NCBI GenBank assembly: GCA_024741835.1
Contig: JAENRP010000015.1
Location: forward strand, 228,652-292,651
DNA: 64,000 bases
Direction: 5' to 3'
From: Diplocarpon mali
Taxonomy: Eukaryota; Ascomycota; Leotiomycetes; Helotiales; Drepanopezizaceae
The notes under the pieces are model-generated. The model saw only the letters and a program-made list of their open reading frames with translations, made no database searches and was not told the DNA's origin. The translations under genes were made by a program, and so were the position numbers. Position 1 is the first letter of the stretch. Each line of letters starts with the position of its first letter. Shown one piece after another: positions 12,068 to 22,850 of this stretch.

Positions 12068-14746
12068 ATGACGGCCGACGCCATGGACCACCTCGGCTCC
12101 CACGACTCGCGCGCCGAGTCGGCGCTCGTGGTCACGACGACGACCTTCGTGCTGGCGTCGCTGCTCGTGGCGGCGCGGCTGGGGAGCCGGTTCGGCGTGC
12201 TGCGACACGGCACGGCCGACGACTATGTGATGGCCCTGGCCTGGGTATGTTTCCCCCCCTCGACCACCAGGCGGATGGAGCCACGGGGTGGCGGGAAGCG
12301 CCTCCTGCTGACGGACGCAGGTTCTGGCCCTCGGCATGTCGTGTGCCCTGGCCTACGGCACGAAGAGAGGCCTGGGCCGGCCCGACGTCGACATCCCGCA
12401 ATCGTGGATCGGCGCGCTGCGGGGGAGCCAGTACGCCTTCACCATCCTCTACGTAGGTCCGCGGCGGCGAGCCGGTCGAGGCGAGGCGGCTGACGTCCAC
12501 AGAACCCGGCATTGATGGCCACGAAAACATCGATCCTGATCTTCTACCTCCGCATCTCCCGCAACACGCAGAAGATGCTCCGCCGCGGCTCCTACGGGGC
12601 CCTGGCCGTCGTCAACTCCGTCGGCCTCGTCCTGACCTTCTTGAACGCCCTGCAGTGCGACCCCGTCCGCGCCGGCTACGGTCCCCTCGGCGGGGCGGAG
12701 CGCCGGTGCATCCCCATCGTCATGCTCTACCTGTGCTCCGCCCCGGCCAACATCATGACCGACCTCGCCATCCTGGTGCTGCCCATCCCCGTGCTGACGG
12801 GCATCCGCCTGCCGCCGCGGCAGAAGGCCGTCCTGGTCTTCACCTTCGGCCTGGGCGTCTTCGTGACGATCGTCGACGTGATCCGGATCTACTACCTGCA
12901 GCAGGCGGCGGCCCACCGGCCGGACGTGCGATCGGGCGCCGCCCTGGACCTGGCGTGGGCGAGCTGCACGGCCTTGATGTGGTCGGCCGTCGAGGTCAAC
13001 GTCGGCATCATCTGCGCCTGCATCCCGACCCTGAGGCCGCTGATGTCCAAGATCCTGCCGGGCCTGCTCACCGGCGAGGCGCCGAGCGGCCGGGCCGGGC
13101 GGCCGGCGGCGTGCGGCCCGCCGGCGAAACCGGGGGGGCCGGGGGGGCCGGGCGGCCCGGCCGAGGCGCCGATCCAGCCGCTCTCGCCGGCGCACGTGGG
13201 CTGCAGCCACGAGGAGGAGGTCGGCATGATGGACTTCCTCACCACGCCGCCCGAGCCGAGCCCGCCCTTCCTCGCGCGGGCCCCGGCCGGCCCGGACAAC
13301 GCCGTCTACTTCGGCTTCGTCGACCTGCGCCGGCCCCCGAGCATGCTGCAGGCCCGCGCCGCCGACGCCCTCCGCTACGGCACCGTCGTCGCCGTCCTCT
13401 TCTTCCTCTGGGGCTTCTCCTACGGCCTCCTCCACGCGCTCAACGCGGCCGTCGCCCCGACCGCCCGCCAGGCCCTCGGCCTCACCGCGGCCTACTTTGG
13501 CGCCTACCTCGTCGGCGCCCTCACCGTGGGCCAGTACGCGCTGCGCCGCGGCGGCTTCCGGGCGACCTTCGTCACCGGCCTCGGCCTCTACGGCGTCGGC
13601 ACCCTCGTGTTCTGGCCCTCGGCCGTGCTCGCCGCCTACCCGGGCTTCCTCGTCGCCAACTTCGTCGTCGGCCTCGGGCTCTCGGTGCTCGAGACGGCCG
13701 CCAACCCCTTCCTGGCCCTCTGCGGGCCGCCGGCCTACGCCGAGTCGCGGCTCCTCGCGGCCCAGGGCGTGCAGGCCATCGGGAGCCTCGCGAGCCAGCT
13801 GCTCGCGCAGAAGGTGCTGGTCCGCGACGTCGCGGGGAGCCTGATCGACGTGCAGTGGACCTACCTGGCCGTGGCGCTGCTCACGGTCGCGCTCGCGCTG
13901 TTCTTCTACTACGTGCCGCTGCCCGAGGCCTCGGACGCCGAGCTGGAGGCGCTCGCCGAGGAGGCCTCGCCCGGCCCGCGCCCGGCGCCGGCGCGCACCC
14001 CGCTCGCCCGCCCGCCCCCGCCGCGGCGGCCCCTCGGGACCACGTCGCTCGCCCTGGCCGTCGCGGCGCAGTTCCTCTACGCCGCCGCCCAGGAGAGCGT
14101 CGCCGTCCACTTCCGGCCCCTCCTCGCCTCGCTCGCGCCGCCCGCCCCCGCCCCCGCCCTCCCGCTCCCGCGGGCCGCGCTCCCGCTCCCGCGGGCCGCG
14201 TACGCCTCCATCGCGCACACCCTCTTCGCCCTCTCCCGCTTCTGCGCCGCCGCGCTCACGCTCTACGTCGCCCCGCGGCTCGTCCTCCTCGGCGCCCTCC
14301 TCGGCGCCCTGGTCTTCTCCGCCATCACCACCTTCGCCCCGGCCGCCCCGCCCTCGTGGGACCCGAGCCGCATCGCCGACCCCGCGCTCATGATCTTCTT
14401 CTTCGAGGGCCCCCTCTGGCCCTTGATCTTCGCCCTCGGCCTGCGCGGCATGGGCCGACGGACCAAGCTCGCCGCCGCCGGCCTGACGGCCGCCGCGAGC
14501 GGCGGCGCCGTGTTCCCGGGTGTGATGCTGGGGGCCCAGTCCCGCATGAGCGTCCAGGGAAGCTTCTGCGTGGTCGTGGCGCTGTTCGGGGCGGGCCTGG
14601 CCTACCCGCTGTACCTGAGCGGGATCGGGGCGGTGCGGCGCTCGGTCGATCCCGTGCGCGGCCGGGCCGGGCATCTGCTGCCGCGGGGAGGGGCGGGTCC
14701 GCGGAGGAGGTCCAGCGGCATGGATCTCTTCGTCCGGAAGAGCTGA
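12068..14746 (+). CDS. Fusion of PTH11-type rhodopsin domain and fucose-permease-like MFS transporter
   Basis: Exons 12068-12244, 12321-12452 and 12503-14746 join in phase 0 to 850 aa. Residues ~20-310 match the fungal rhodopsin-like seven-helix domain of PTH11-type receptors: GTADDYVMALAW, then NPALMATKTSILIFYLR (104-120), LYLCSAPANIMTDLAILVLP and SAVEVNVGIICACIPTLRPL. A Gly/Pro linker (~325-390, with GGPGGPGGP) leads to a second membrane module (~391-820) with hallmarks of the FHS/L-fucose permease branch of MFS: FFLWGFSYGLLHALN, LSVLETAANPFLAL, and FFFEGPLWPLIFALGLRGMG followed by GGAVFPGVML. All of the second module lies in one exon with no stop, so the fusion does not depend on an uncertain splice. 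Roles are inferred: the receptor half may sense a ligand, the transporter half may carry a sugar or related solute. Start could also be the ATG at 12083. GC3 is extreme. Confidence 0.85.
14159..14200 (+). repeat. Perfect 21-bp tandem duplication inside the MFS module
   Basis: CTCCCGCTCCCGCGGGCCGCG occurs twice back to back (14159-14179, 14180-14200), duplicating seven residues to give LPLPRAALPLPRAA in a loop between predicted helices. The frame is kept. Confidence 0.9.
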
Positions 14747-15270
14747 GGTGCGGCTGCGCGGATGGGCCGGCCGGGAGCCTGNNNNTCTGGACCCGGGCAC
14801 GGGAGCCGAGATTGAAGAGCAGGCACCCGGAACCAGACGCCGGGGTCGGTGTGACGAGCCGAGGCATCGAAACCACAAGATGAGATGGCCAGATAATCAA
14901 GCCGATGCGGGAACGGTGATGGAGAGCGTGGCCGCCGGGGCGGGGGGGGGGGGCATGCGAGAAACGGATAGGCTGAGGCACACACCCGTTTCTCCCCCCC
15001 CTCCTGCGTAGCCGGCAGAGCCAACCCGAAGGCCCGTCCGAGGCAGCGAACACGGCACCGACACATCGGCTGGCGCGCGACCCGAGACGGGGGCCGCGAC
15101 CCTCGTTGGGCGGAGGGACGCCAGACACGGAGCCGTCTCCAGCCAGGCCCAGCGCCAGCCCGAGAGGGCTTCCCCTGCGCTCTCGGTCTCGTGTGTGGAA
15201 CTCTCGCGCGCGCGCTTGGGTGGGTAGGGTGTCATCTCCGGCTTGGGTGTGTGTCGTCTCCGGCTTGTTG
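14747..15270. other. 3' flank of the fusion gene with a 4-base gap
   Basis: Begins right after the TGA of the fusion gene. Contains the N run 14782-14785, a G run at 14940-14951 and a pyrimidine run near 14995. No gene seen; long frames here on either strand are read-through from the GC-rich coding region. Confidence 0.55.
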
Positions 15271-15845
15271 TGTAGTGTGTAGTATATACTCTTTTGCTTA
15301 AGGATATAGGGTGTGGTATAGTATGTAGTATCTACTCGCTTGCTAGGATGTGTATATACTCTCTTGCTAGGATGTTGCTAGGATGTTTATATACCCCTCG
15401 CTTAAGGATCTAGGACTTGGTAGACTTTCTCGCTTAGACGTGTAGTATATACTCTCTTGCTTAAGGATATAGGGTGTGGTATAGTATGTAGTATCTACTC
15501 GCTTGCTAGGATGTTTATATACCCCTCGCTTAAGGATCTAGGACTTAGTAGGCTTTCTCGCTTAGACGTGTAGTATATACTCTCTTGCTTAAGGATATAG
15601 GGTGTGGTATAGTATGTAGTATCTACTCTCTTGCTAGGATGTTTATATACCCCTCGCTTAAGGATCTAGGACTTGGTAGACTTTCTCGCTTAGACGTGTA
15701 GTATATACTCTCTTGCTTAAGGATATAGGGCGTAGTATAGTATCTAGTATATACTCTCTTGCTAGGATGTGTATATACCCCTCGCTTAAAGATCTAGGAC
15801 TTGGTAGACTTTCTCGCTTAGACGTGTAGTATCAGCTCTCTTGCA
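15271..15845. repeat. AT-rich tandem array B, 128-bp period with nested ~32-bp subunits
   Basis: CTTAGACGTGTAGTAT recurs at 15433, 15561, 15689 and 15817, spaced exactly 128 bp; a longer, less regular copy precedes them. Each unit is itself four related pieces built on TATACTCTCTTGCTTAGGAT-like sequence (for example TATCTACTCGCTTGCTAGGAT and ATACCCCTCGCTTAAGGAT), i.e. a higher-order repeat. Copies differ by few substitutions. It has no clear sequence identity to the array at 7.5 kb apart from period and TA-rich motifs. Confidence 0.9.
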
Positions 15846-16849
15846 AGTCTGTGCACAGACTCTCTCGCTATGGTAAATGTAGACCCTCGCGCTTGGATGT
15901 ATCTATATTCTTTTGCTCTGTCTCCCTCTCTCCCTCCCTCTCTCCCTCCCTCTCTCTCCCTCTCCCTCTCTCCCTCTCCCTCTCCCTCTCCCTCTCCCTC
16001 TCCTCCCTCCCCTCCCCTCAAAGCAGGGGCATTTTCCAGACATCCACCTCTCCGCCCAGAACGCGACCACGGCTCGAAAGACCCGGCTCCCCGTCCGCAA
16101 CCTGATCGACGCGCTCACACACGGATATACGCATCGTAGCGCGCGAGGATACGTCTCAGACGACTCTTCCCGCGCGGCTGCGTCGGCCGCTGCAGCTGAT
16201 GCCTCAAGCCTCCTCCTCGCCCGGAGTGATGTGCGTCGGGGGGATCTTGCGCTGGTAGCTGTGTCGGGGGTTGAGGATTTGGGGCTTTGGGATTGGGATT
16301 GGGATTGGGATTGGTCGGGAGGGAGAGGAGATGGTGGCTGTTCATCAAGCGCGCTGACCTGCTTAGGCCGAGAACGGGGGTGTCAGCTGCTTTTGGTGAT
16401 GTTGGTTAGAAATTAATACATCCTTGATTATGGATATGTAGCTGATCAGTATGTTGGTACTACCGTCTGGTGTCACGGCTTTGCATTGGATACTACTTGC
16501 CGGCCGGGAAGTGCCGGTCAGTAGGAGGATCAGTCTCGGGGTGGAGAATGCTTATTTCTGTTACTCCTGTGAGTATGTAGTATGGGTACTATGGGGTAGG
16601 GCGAATAGTCGAATCGCAGACCCGAAAGTGACTCGAGCTTCTGAGTCTGCTCGAAGCTGGTAGTGATTGTTGATCACCGCGATGCCTTGTCGCTGGTATC
16701 GCATCCACCTGTGAAGACTTTCAAGGATTGATTTCAACGCGACTAGCGAGTGGATCATGACTATTCTTATCGTGATGACGCTCCGTGAAAGAGTTACATC
16801 ACACCCAGATGTCGTCGGCTCAAAGTCGCTCCCCGCCACGATCCAGACG
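15846..16849. other. Composition boundary region with CT tract and GGGATT repeat
   Basis: Contains a homopyrimidine (CCCTCT)n tract at 15916-16020 and four perfect GGGATT hexamers at 16289-16312. To the left the sequence is GC-rich; from about 16.4 kb rightwards it is ordinary mixed composition. No gene recognised before the stop codon of the pump gene at 16850. Confidence 0.55.
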
Positions 16850-19033
16850 TCACAGAACTACCGCGACGTGGTCGTCCATATACCTCGACACGTCCCCGAT
16901 ACATGCCGACGCGACACAGGCCGTCAGTCCAAACGCAATGGTGATGAAGTAGATGCTCTTGAGAGACTCGATGAAGCACGTCTTGGCTGCCTCTACCAGG
17001 AGGCTTACGTCGGCCGCGCCGGCGAGCTCGGGGAGGAAGCTGGAGTACTCCTCGACGGTCATCGCGGTGAGTCCCCGGACGAGATCCTCGATAGCGCCGA
17101 TATCGTCGACACCGAGTTTCAGCGCCACGGGCACGATGGTGGTGAGGGCGTTCTGGGTCACCTCGCGCACGAACCGGTTGTAGAAGATGGAGAGGCCAAT
17201 CACCTGCGCCTGCGCCCGGAGTCCCACGGTGAGAGCTGTGACTGATGCGATGAGGTCGTCTGGCCAGAGTATCAGCATGCTCTCCCTCCACGGAGCGAGA
17301 GGCTCGGGCTTGAGGATCCCACGCGCGAGGATCGGGGGTGGTAAGGGCGGGGTACTGGCCTGGTACTATCACGGTGATTATGACCTGGTTTGGAACCACG
17401 ACCCCACCAACCCCGATCAGTGCGAGGACTACCGGCCCCCACGCCGTCCTGATATCGTGGGGATCGACGAGGACAAGGCAGGCGGAGCCTACACGCTGTC
17501 AGCCTGCGCGTGGCAAGATATCCATTATGTCTGGGGACCCTACCAATCGTTTGCAAGACGCAGAAGAAGGTCATCAGGTGAGTGACATATCCCTTGAGCA
17601 TGGCGAGTAGGACTGCGGAGAGGATTGCGCCCCCCAGGATGCAGATTCCGATTGGCAAGGTGTAGATCCCCATCTATGCGGCACGTTAGCTCGGGCTCCT
17701 CTGGATGCTCTCAGGGCCGGCCTCTCGCGACATTGGGCGCTGAATCTGCCGGGAAACGCAGCAGGTCACACGTACGTACCTGATGGCGGTCTGCCTGGAA
17801 GACAGCGATCGTCTCTATCGGCCAGAACGCAACGAGCGGCATGAAGTTGACCCCGGCCGCGAAGATGACATAGAGCATACAGAAGAATGGCCTGGGCGCA
17901 TGAACGATTCTCCTCGGGAATAGGGGGTAGGGAGCGAAGAAAGATTCGTAGAGCCCGAACCCTAGCACCATACAGCCGCCGATGGCGAGGGCCGAAAGCA
18001 CGTGGGATGAGTTCCAGGCGTAGTCTTGACCTCCCCAGTTCAAGCCGATGAGGAGGCACAGCAGCCCAACGGTGAGGAGGAGTCCGCCGGCAAAGTCAAC
18101 TCGGCCAACCAGCTCTCTGCGGCTGAGACCAAGAGAGTTGACTCTTGGAGGAGGATGGTAGAAATACCCGATGATCGCAAATGTAAGCAGGTTCCAGATG
18201 GCAACGACCAGCCCGATCCATCGCCAGGATGAATCTGCAATCCAACTCGCGTAGAGGCTCCCAGGGGACCATGGCATAATAGTGCAGAGGATCACTGAAG
18301 AACCGCGAATTAGCCTTGCCGGTTGTCAGAGGAAGAGCTTGGGGATCGTGGCTGGTCGCGCGTGTAGCCAGCGGACTCGATAACAAATCGCTGCCACCAC
18401 CTACGTGCTGCATATAGACTTCGCTTGGCTGTCGGCACGCTCTCCGCCACAATGGCAATAGAGAGCAACTCCTGCACAATGACCCCAATGCCGAGCAGGA
18501 CCTGGCCGCCGATGAACCCTGCAGCCGCGGGCGTGGCGGCGCAGAGGACCGCACCCACGATCGAGACGAAAAGCCCGACGAGGAAGATTCGCTTCCTCCC
18601 AAAAAGATCGGCGAGGGGGCCGACGAAAGGCGCGAGGGTCCCCTGGGCGACCATGATGGACGTGAACATCCAGATGGTCAGGCTGCCTGCCTCCAGATCG
18701 TAGGCAATCGTCGTGCCGAGCGTGAGGTAGAGCAGGGGGACCATCTGAGCTCCAGCGAGAGCGAAGGAGCACCCCAAGATCGTCATCACAAATTGAGCCG
18801 AGCCCTTCCAGGTATTAGAGAGAGACGCCGCCACCAGCTTGGATGCATGGATGGAGACATACGGCGTTGTAGGTGCTGTGGTTCTGTCCGTCCCCCTCAG
18901 TCCTCAATCCTTCGAACTCGTAGTAGTGAGGGTTCAATGAGACCTGTGAAATTGTGCTCAGGATGTGAGAATTTTCAGAGTTCTTCTCCTCATCTGGCGA
19001 GCGTAGTTTGGCCGTGCTGCTACTTGAAGACAT
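16850..19033 (-). CDS. MFS efflux pump of the trichothecene-pump (TRI12) type
   Basis: Exons 19033-18863, 18804-18405, 18294-17780, 17673-17544, 17488-17367 and 17281-16850 give 589 aa, the usual length for fungal TRI12-type drug:H+ antiporters with 14 helices. A hydrophilic N-terminus (MSSSSSTAKLRSPDEE) precedes helix 1. MFS motif A is GPLADLFGRKR. Family-typical stretches follow: SSWRWIGLVVAIWNLL, VPNQVIITVI and PDDLIASVTALTVGLR, then IGLSIFYNRFV. The last C-terminal segment ends YMDDHVAVVL. The first five junctions have clean donors, branch sites and matching phases. The last junction (intron 17282-17366) is least sure: an alternative donor/acceptor pair ten bases or so away is also in phase. 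Probably a plasma-membrane exporter of small molecules or siderophore-like compounds; no biosynthetic genes flank it, so the substrate cannot be inferred. Confidence 0.88.
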
Positions 19034-22000
19034 CCTGCAGAGTAGGAGGCCGAAGCGTAAACAAAGAGTACAACGGCGAGGTCACAATCTTCGGTCTGTA
19101 GGCAAGGTTTGCAAGCGTAACCAGTTGTTTTGGAAAGAAAATCAAAGAGCAATACTCGTAAATGAAGAGGGATGCTGAAGTATAGGTCCTGACTCGCTAT
19201 GCGGTCGTACTCCAAGTAGCATCAGCGCCGGGAACCAGAGCAGCGGTTTGTGACCAGGGCCCAGCCGCTGGGAAGCTGTACGCCATAGGCCGCAGGAATC
19301 GCCTTTTTAGCCCCATCTGTCCCCGGCTCGAGACCGAAAGGACAGAAACGCTACATTGGTAGATCCCTATCTGATCTTGTGCTCGAGTGTGACGGCGGTG
19401 AGAAACCAGTCAGATGAGTAGAAAAGGCATCGATGGCAGTGCCGTAGCACACAAATTTAGCAGACACTCAGTCGGCGAACCCTCTACCTCTGATAACTGA
19501 GCAATGCAATACCGACAAATCGGTATAGCCTTGTTCCAGGACCCGTCCGCGAGAGAGCATGAAAGCTGATACTGCAGGATGAATACCAGGCGGGACCTCT
19601 GGTAAATACCCAGTTATTCTGTAACGACCTGTTTTCAGGTGTAAGAAATGGCCACAAGAGGAGAAAATCTAGGATACGCTCCCAGTGGTTCGATGTTCAG
19701 AGGCGTGCACTAAGTTTTGCCCAAGATCTGTTTGCCAGCCATTGAATATGAGCGGACTGGCTGTACAACAACAGAATAGTGTGATATATGTCCCAACTGG
19801 CCGAGTCACTTCGGGTGCTGGCTTGGACACAGCAGATCCAATCGGCGCTGCTCGTCCTGGGTGAGTGCATGCTTCAGCGCAGCAGCCGGCCGCATCTGCA
19901 CACACCAGTTGAGCTTTTGCCAAAGGAAGTACGATCGTGATATTAGACTGCCAGAGAGAATATAGCTGGATACCGGTTAGCTCCTTACTACAGCCGAGTA
20001 TGAAGTTTACGGGATAGGGATGATACGTGCTTTAACACCTCCTTGCTGCTATAGCACGCTCTCTGGACTAGAAAGGCCCGATGTCCAGACGTACTATGCT
20101 TTTCGGTAAGTTGAGCTTGAATGGTACCAGCTTGGTCAGAGACAACTTGTACGGCGATCGCGGGATACCTAGCAGCTTATTTCCTTCGCATGCACGTGAT
20201 TCCGGGGCATTGTTATAGAACTGCGCCCGACAAATCTTTCTCGGCTCCAGCTACGTTGCAGGATATGCTACATGTGAGATCTTCCTACAATATCTCACAG
20301 CGATTGACGCGAGGTTGCATTGATCTTGTGTGGGCGATCCCTAGACTTTGACACCTGATCACTGCGACGCGATTTCCCCAGGTCAGATACCTGGTTCTTT
20401 CGAATGATTTGCTGCAGTGCAAGGAGCCTCTGGTGATGACCCCATCAGCTTGGGTTTCCAGGTCGCTAAGCCGAGAATGAGGCTGCTGTATTAGGATTCT
20501 GAATGTGAAGAAGCGCTGGATGCTGAACTGCTACTAGCCGTGGCGACCCACTGATACTTGATATTGGAGAACCTAGCGGATGATGACTTTGGGAGTCAAG
20601 AGTGGTGTGGCAGATTAGAATATATGATTAGCTGTCGGAAGGGGGATATGTATCCCAGAATAATTCCCTGCAAGCTGCTTCTGTTGGGGTTCTTAGCATC
20701 CTGGGAGTTAATACTTCGCTTAGCCTCACAGATCTGTTTACATATACACAAACTGCATATTTCATTCCCATAAATGTAATTCGCAGCAATGGAAAGATCT
20801 ATTACGGAACTATTTTCTCCAAAAGATTTTATTCTCGATACCTCCCTGGTTATGTCAACTTTAGTCAGAGTGCTATCTTGCTTTGTGCTTTTGATTAAGT
20901 GCTAAAAGCGGGGGGAGGGGGATTTTCCCTCTTTTTTTGTTAGGAATATTGATTGGGTTATAGACCTGTTCTCGGTCCAGTATCCTCTATCAATTATCGT
21001 GCCATTTCTTATGCATGATCATCAGAATTCAACATCTCGAGCTCTGGAATTCGAGTGTCACAATAATCAGGGGGCTGAACAAAGATGCCAAGGCGCCTCA
21101 CTGCCACATAAACAAAGTCTCGGCCTCTGACATATAGGTGCTAGAGACAGTATAAAGTACGGTTCCGCACCGTTAACCATATCCAGAGAGGGTTTTCATA
21201 GGCCGAACTAAGGATCGATACTGCTTTTATCCCGGGCTGCATGAGTTCGTGATACCTTGGCGTGGGATGCCGCCTGCTCGGTCGGCACTCCCCGAAAGGC
21301 ACTGGAGGGCTTCCCTGAAAGCCAAGAATCAGGGGTTGATGACACCCTGCTGGCTTCGTCCCACGTTACCAGTTACCATCGGCAAAAAGAAGAGCAATTC
21401 CACAAGCGGCCAGGGGGGCTTGTTGCGCATCGCCTTACTGTCCAGCTTGTGTTCTTCGGTATCTGCAACTGCCTGGCATGAATTGATTCAGTGCGGCACC
21501 CGATTGTTGCACTTTTAACTTAAGATATCACACTTCTTATGATAGGCGGAAGCATACTAAAGAACTGAGGGGAAAACACACAAGAGGAGACCTCGTAGAA
21601 GACCAAAAAAAAAACAAGAGGAGGAAGCACCACAATTGGGCAAGCCTCAAAGAGGTATTGGGAACAATTCCCAAGTTGGAGGTATATTGAGGTTGTTGGG
21701 CGTTGAGCGCTGCTCTTCAAGTGTAAATGGTATGATATTTATCCTTCCTCCGCCATACGCCAATCATATGACTTCCTGTCACGAGATCCCTACGTTTCTG
21801 GTCTATACAATACGACGACCGAAGGAAGGTCAGGTTGGGTTCAGAGCCCGGTTGAGGAATAGCTGGTTATCTCGGTTGCCAAAGGTCCCTGCTTCTATCA
21901 TGGTAAGCATTCCAGAGGACTGTGCGACTAGCCAGGGCTCAGATGGCCACATCTTGCGAGAAGATCAAGAACAGCGAGCAGAGCAATGAGTGGACCACAG

Positions 22001-22850
22001 GGGACGGCGGCCAGAACAAAGACGAAGCAGGGATTGTGGACGCATGATAGATGCTACCAAGAAAGAGCTCGATACCATTAAGCAATGCAACTGTTGGAAC
22101 TATCCAGATAAATCTGGCACGCTGAGCTCACAAACGCATGGTGAAGGATTTCCGCACACCAATTTCAAATACGATACATGTCACCAACTTGAAAAGAATC
22201 TATTATACAGGCTGTGCAAGCCACATATCTTACTTTCCAGTTTCCGGAAATGTGTCGATGCAAATTTGCAATACAGCCCTATAGCCCAAGCCCAGGCGTA
22301 GTAACACTAGACTCATCAAAACATCGGAAAACATGCCAGGTCCTTGAAACAAGACTGGAAAAAAAAAGAGAAAGAAAAAGCTACTGAACAATGCCAAATC
22401 CCACAACCTTTGTATCACATTAGCTCTTGAAACAAGCTTTTGATGGTACGTTTGCCACTGAGCAATTGTGACCCCCTCCTTCTCCTCTGGCATAATAAGA
22501 TCCCTGCGGCGCTTGAATGAATCAAGAACGCAAGAAAACGAAAACAAACACTCCGACGGCATACCTACCAGCCACCGAATCCCACATACCAATCCGCTCT
22601 TCAGTATCACCTGGCAGTCTTTTTACTTTTCCGGCCACTCCTACTTGCCCAGAATACACCCGGTACAAAAAAAAGAAAACTCCAGTACACAGACGCTGAT
22701 CGATTCCTGATCGTCGCTTGATGTCTATAAATAAGCTGTCACAGGGTCAGTTAGAGTTACATAGCGTAGAAATATCATGCACTGGTCCTGAAAACCCCAA
22801 TTAAAGGCCCAAAGTGTGGGGTCTGAGATTTCGAGCCCAAATTGCGGAAG
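19034..22850. other. Intergenic stretch, no supported gene
   Basis: Mixed to AT-rich sequence of nearly 4 kb. The open frames (up to 126 codons) lack coding bias, recognisable motifs or phased splice partners. A poly-A run lies at 21605-21615. The stretch near 22.3-22.7 kb has frames on both strands but neither looks protein-like. Confidence 0.5.

Noticed and set aside
12449..14883. Very long open frames (742-809 codons) on the minus strand and in another plus frame across the fusion gene
   Set aside because: They are by-products of extreme GC3 in the real gene. The translations are Arg/Pro/Gly-Glu runs without domains, and they run into the N gap at 14782.
15271..15845. CRISPR-like array
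   Set aside because: The repeat is a continuous 128-bp tandem without unique spacers, in a eukaryotic genome.
16289..16312. (GGGATT)4 as a telomere repeat
   Set aside because: Fungal telomeres are TTAGGG; GGGATT is not a rotation of it, there are only four copies and it is internal.
21636..22301. Two adjacent plus-strand frames (117 and 103 codons)
   Set aside because: Adjacent but separated by a stop, no coding bias, no recognisable residues.
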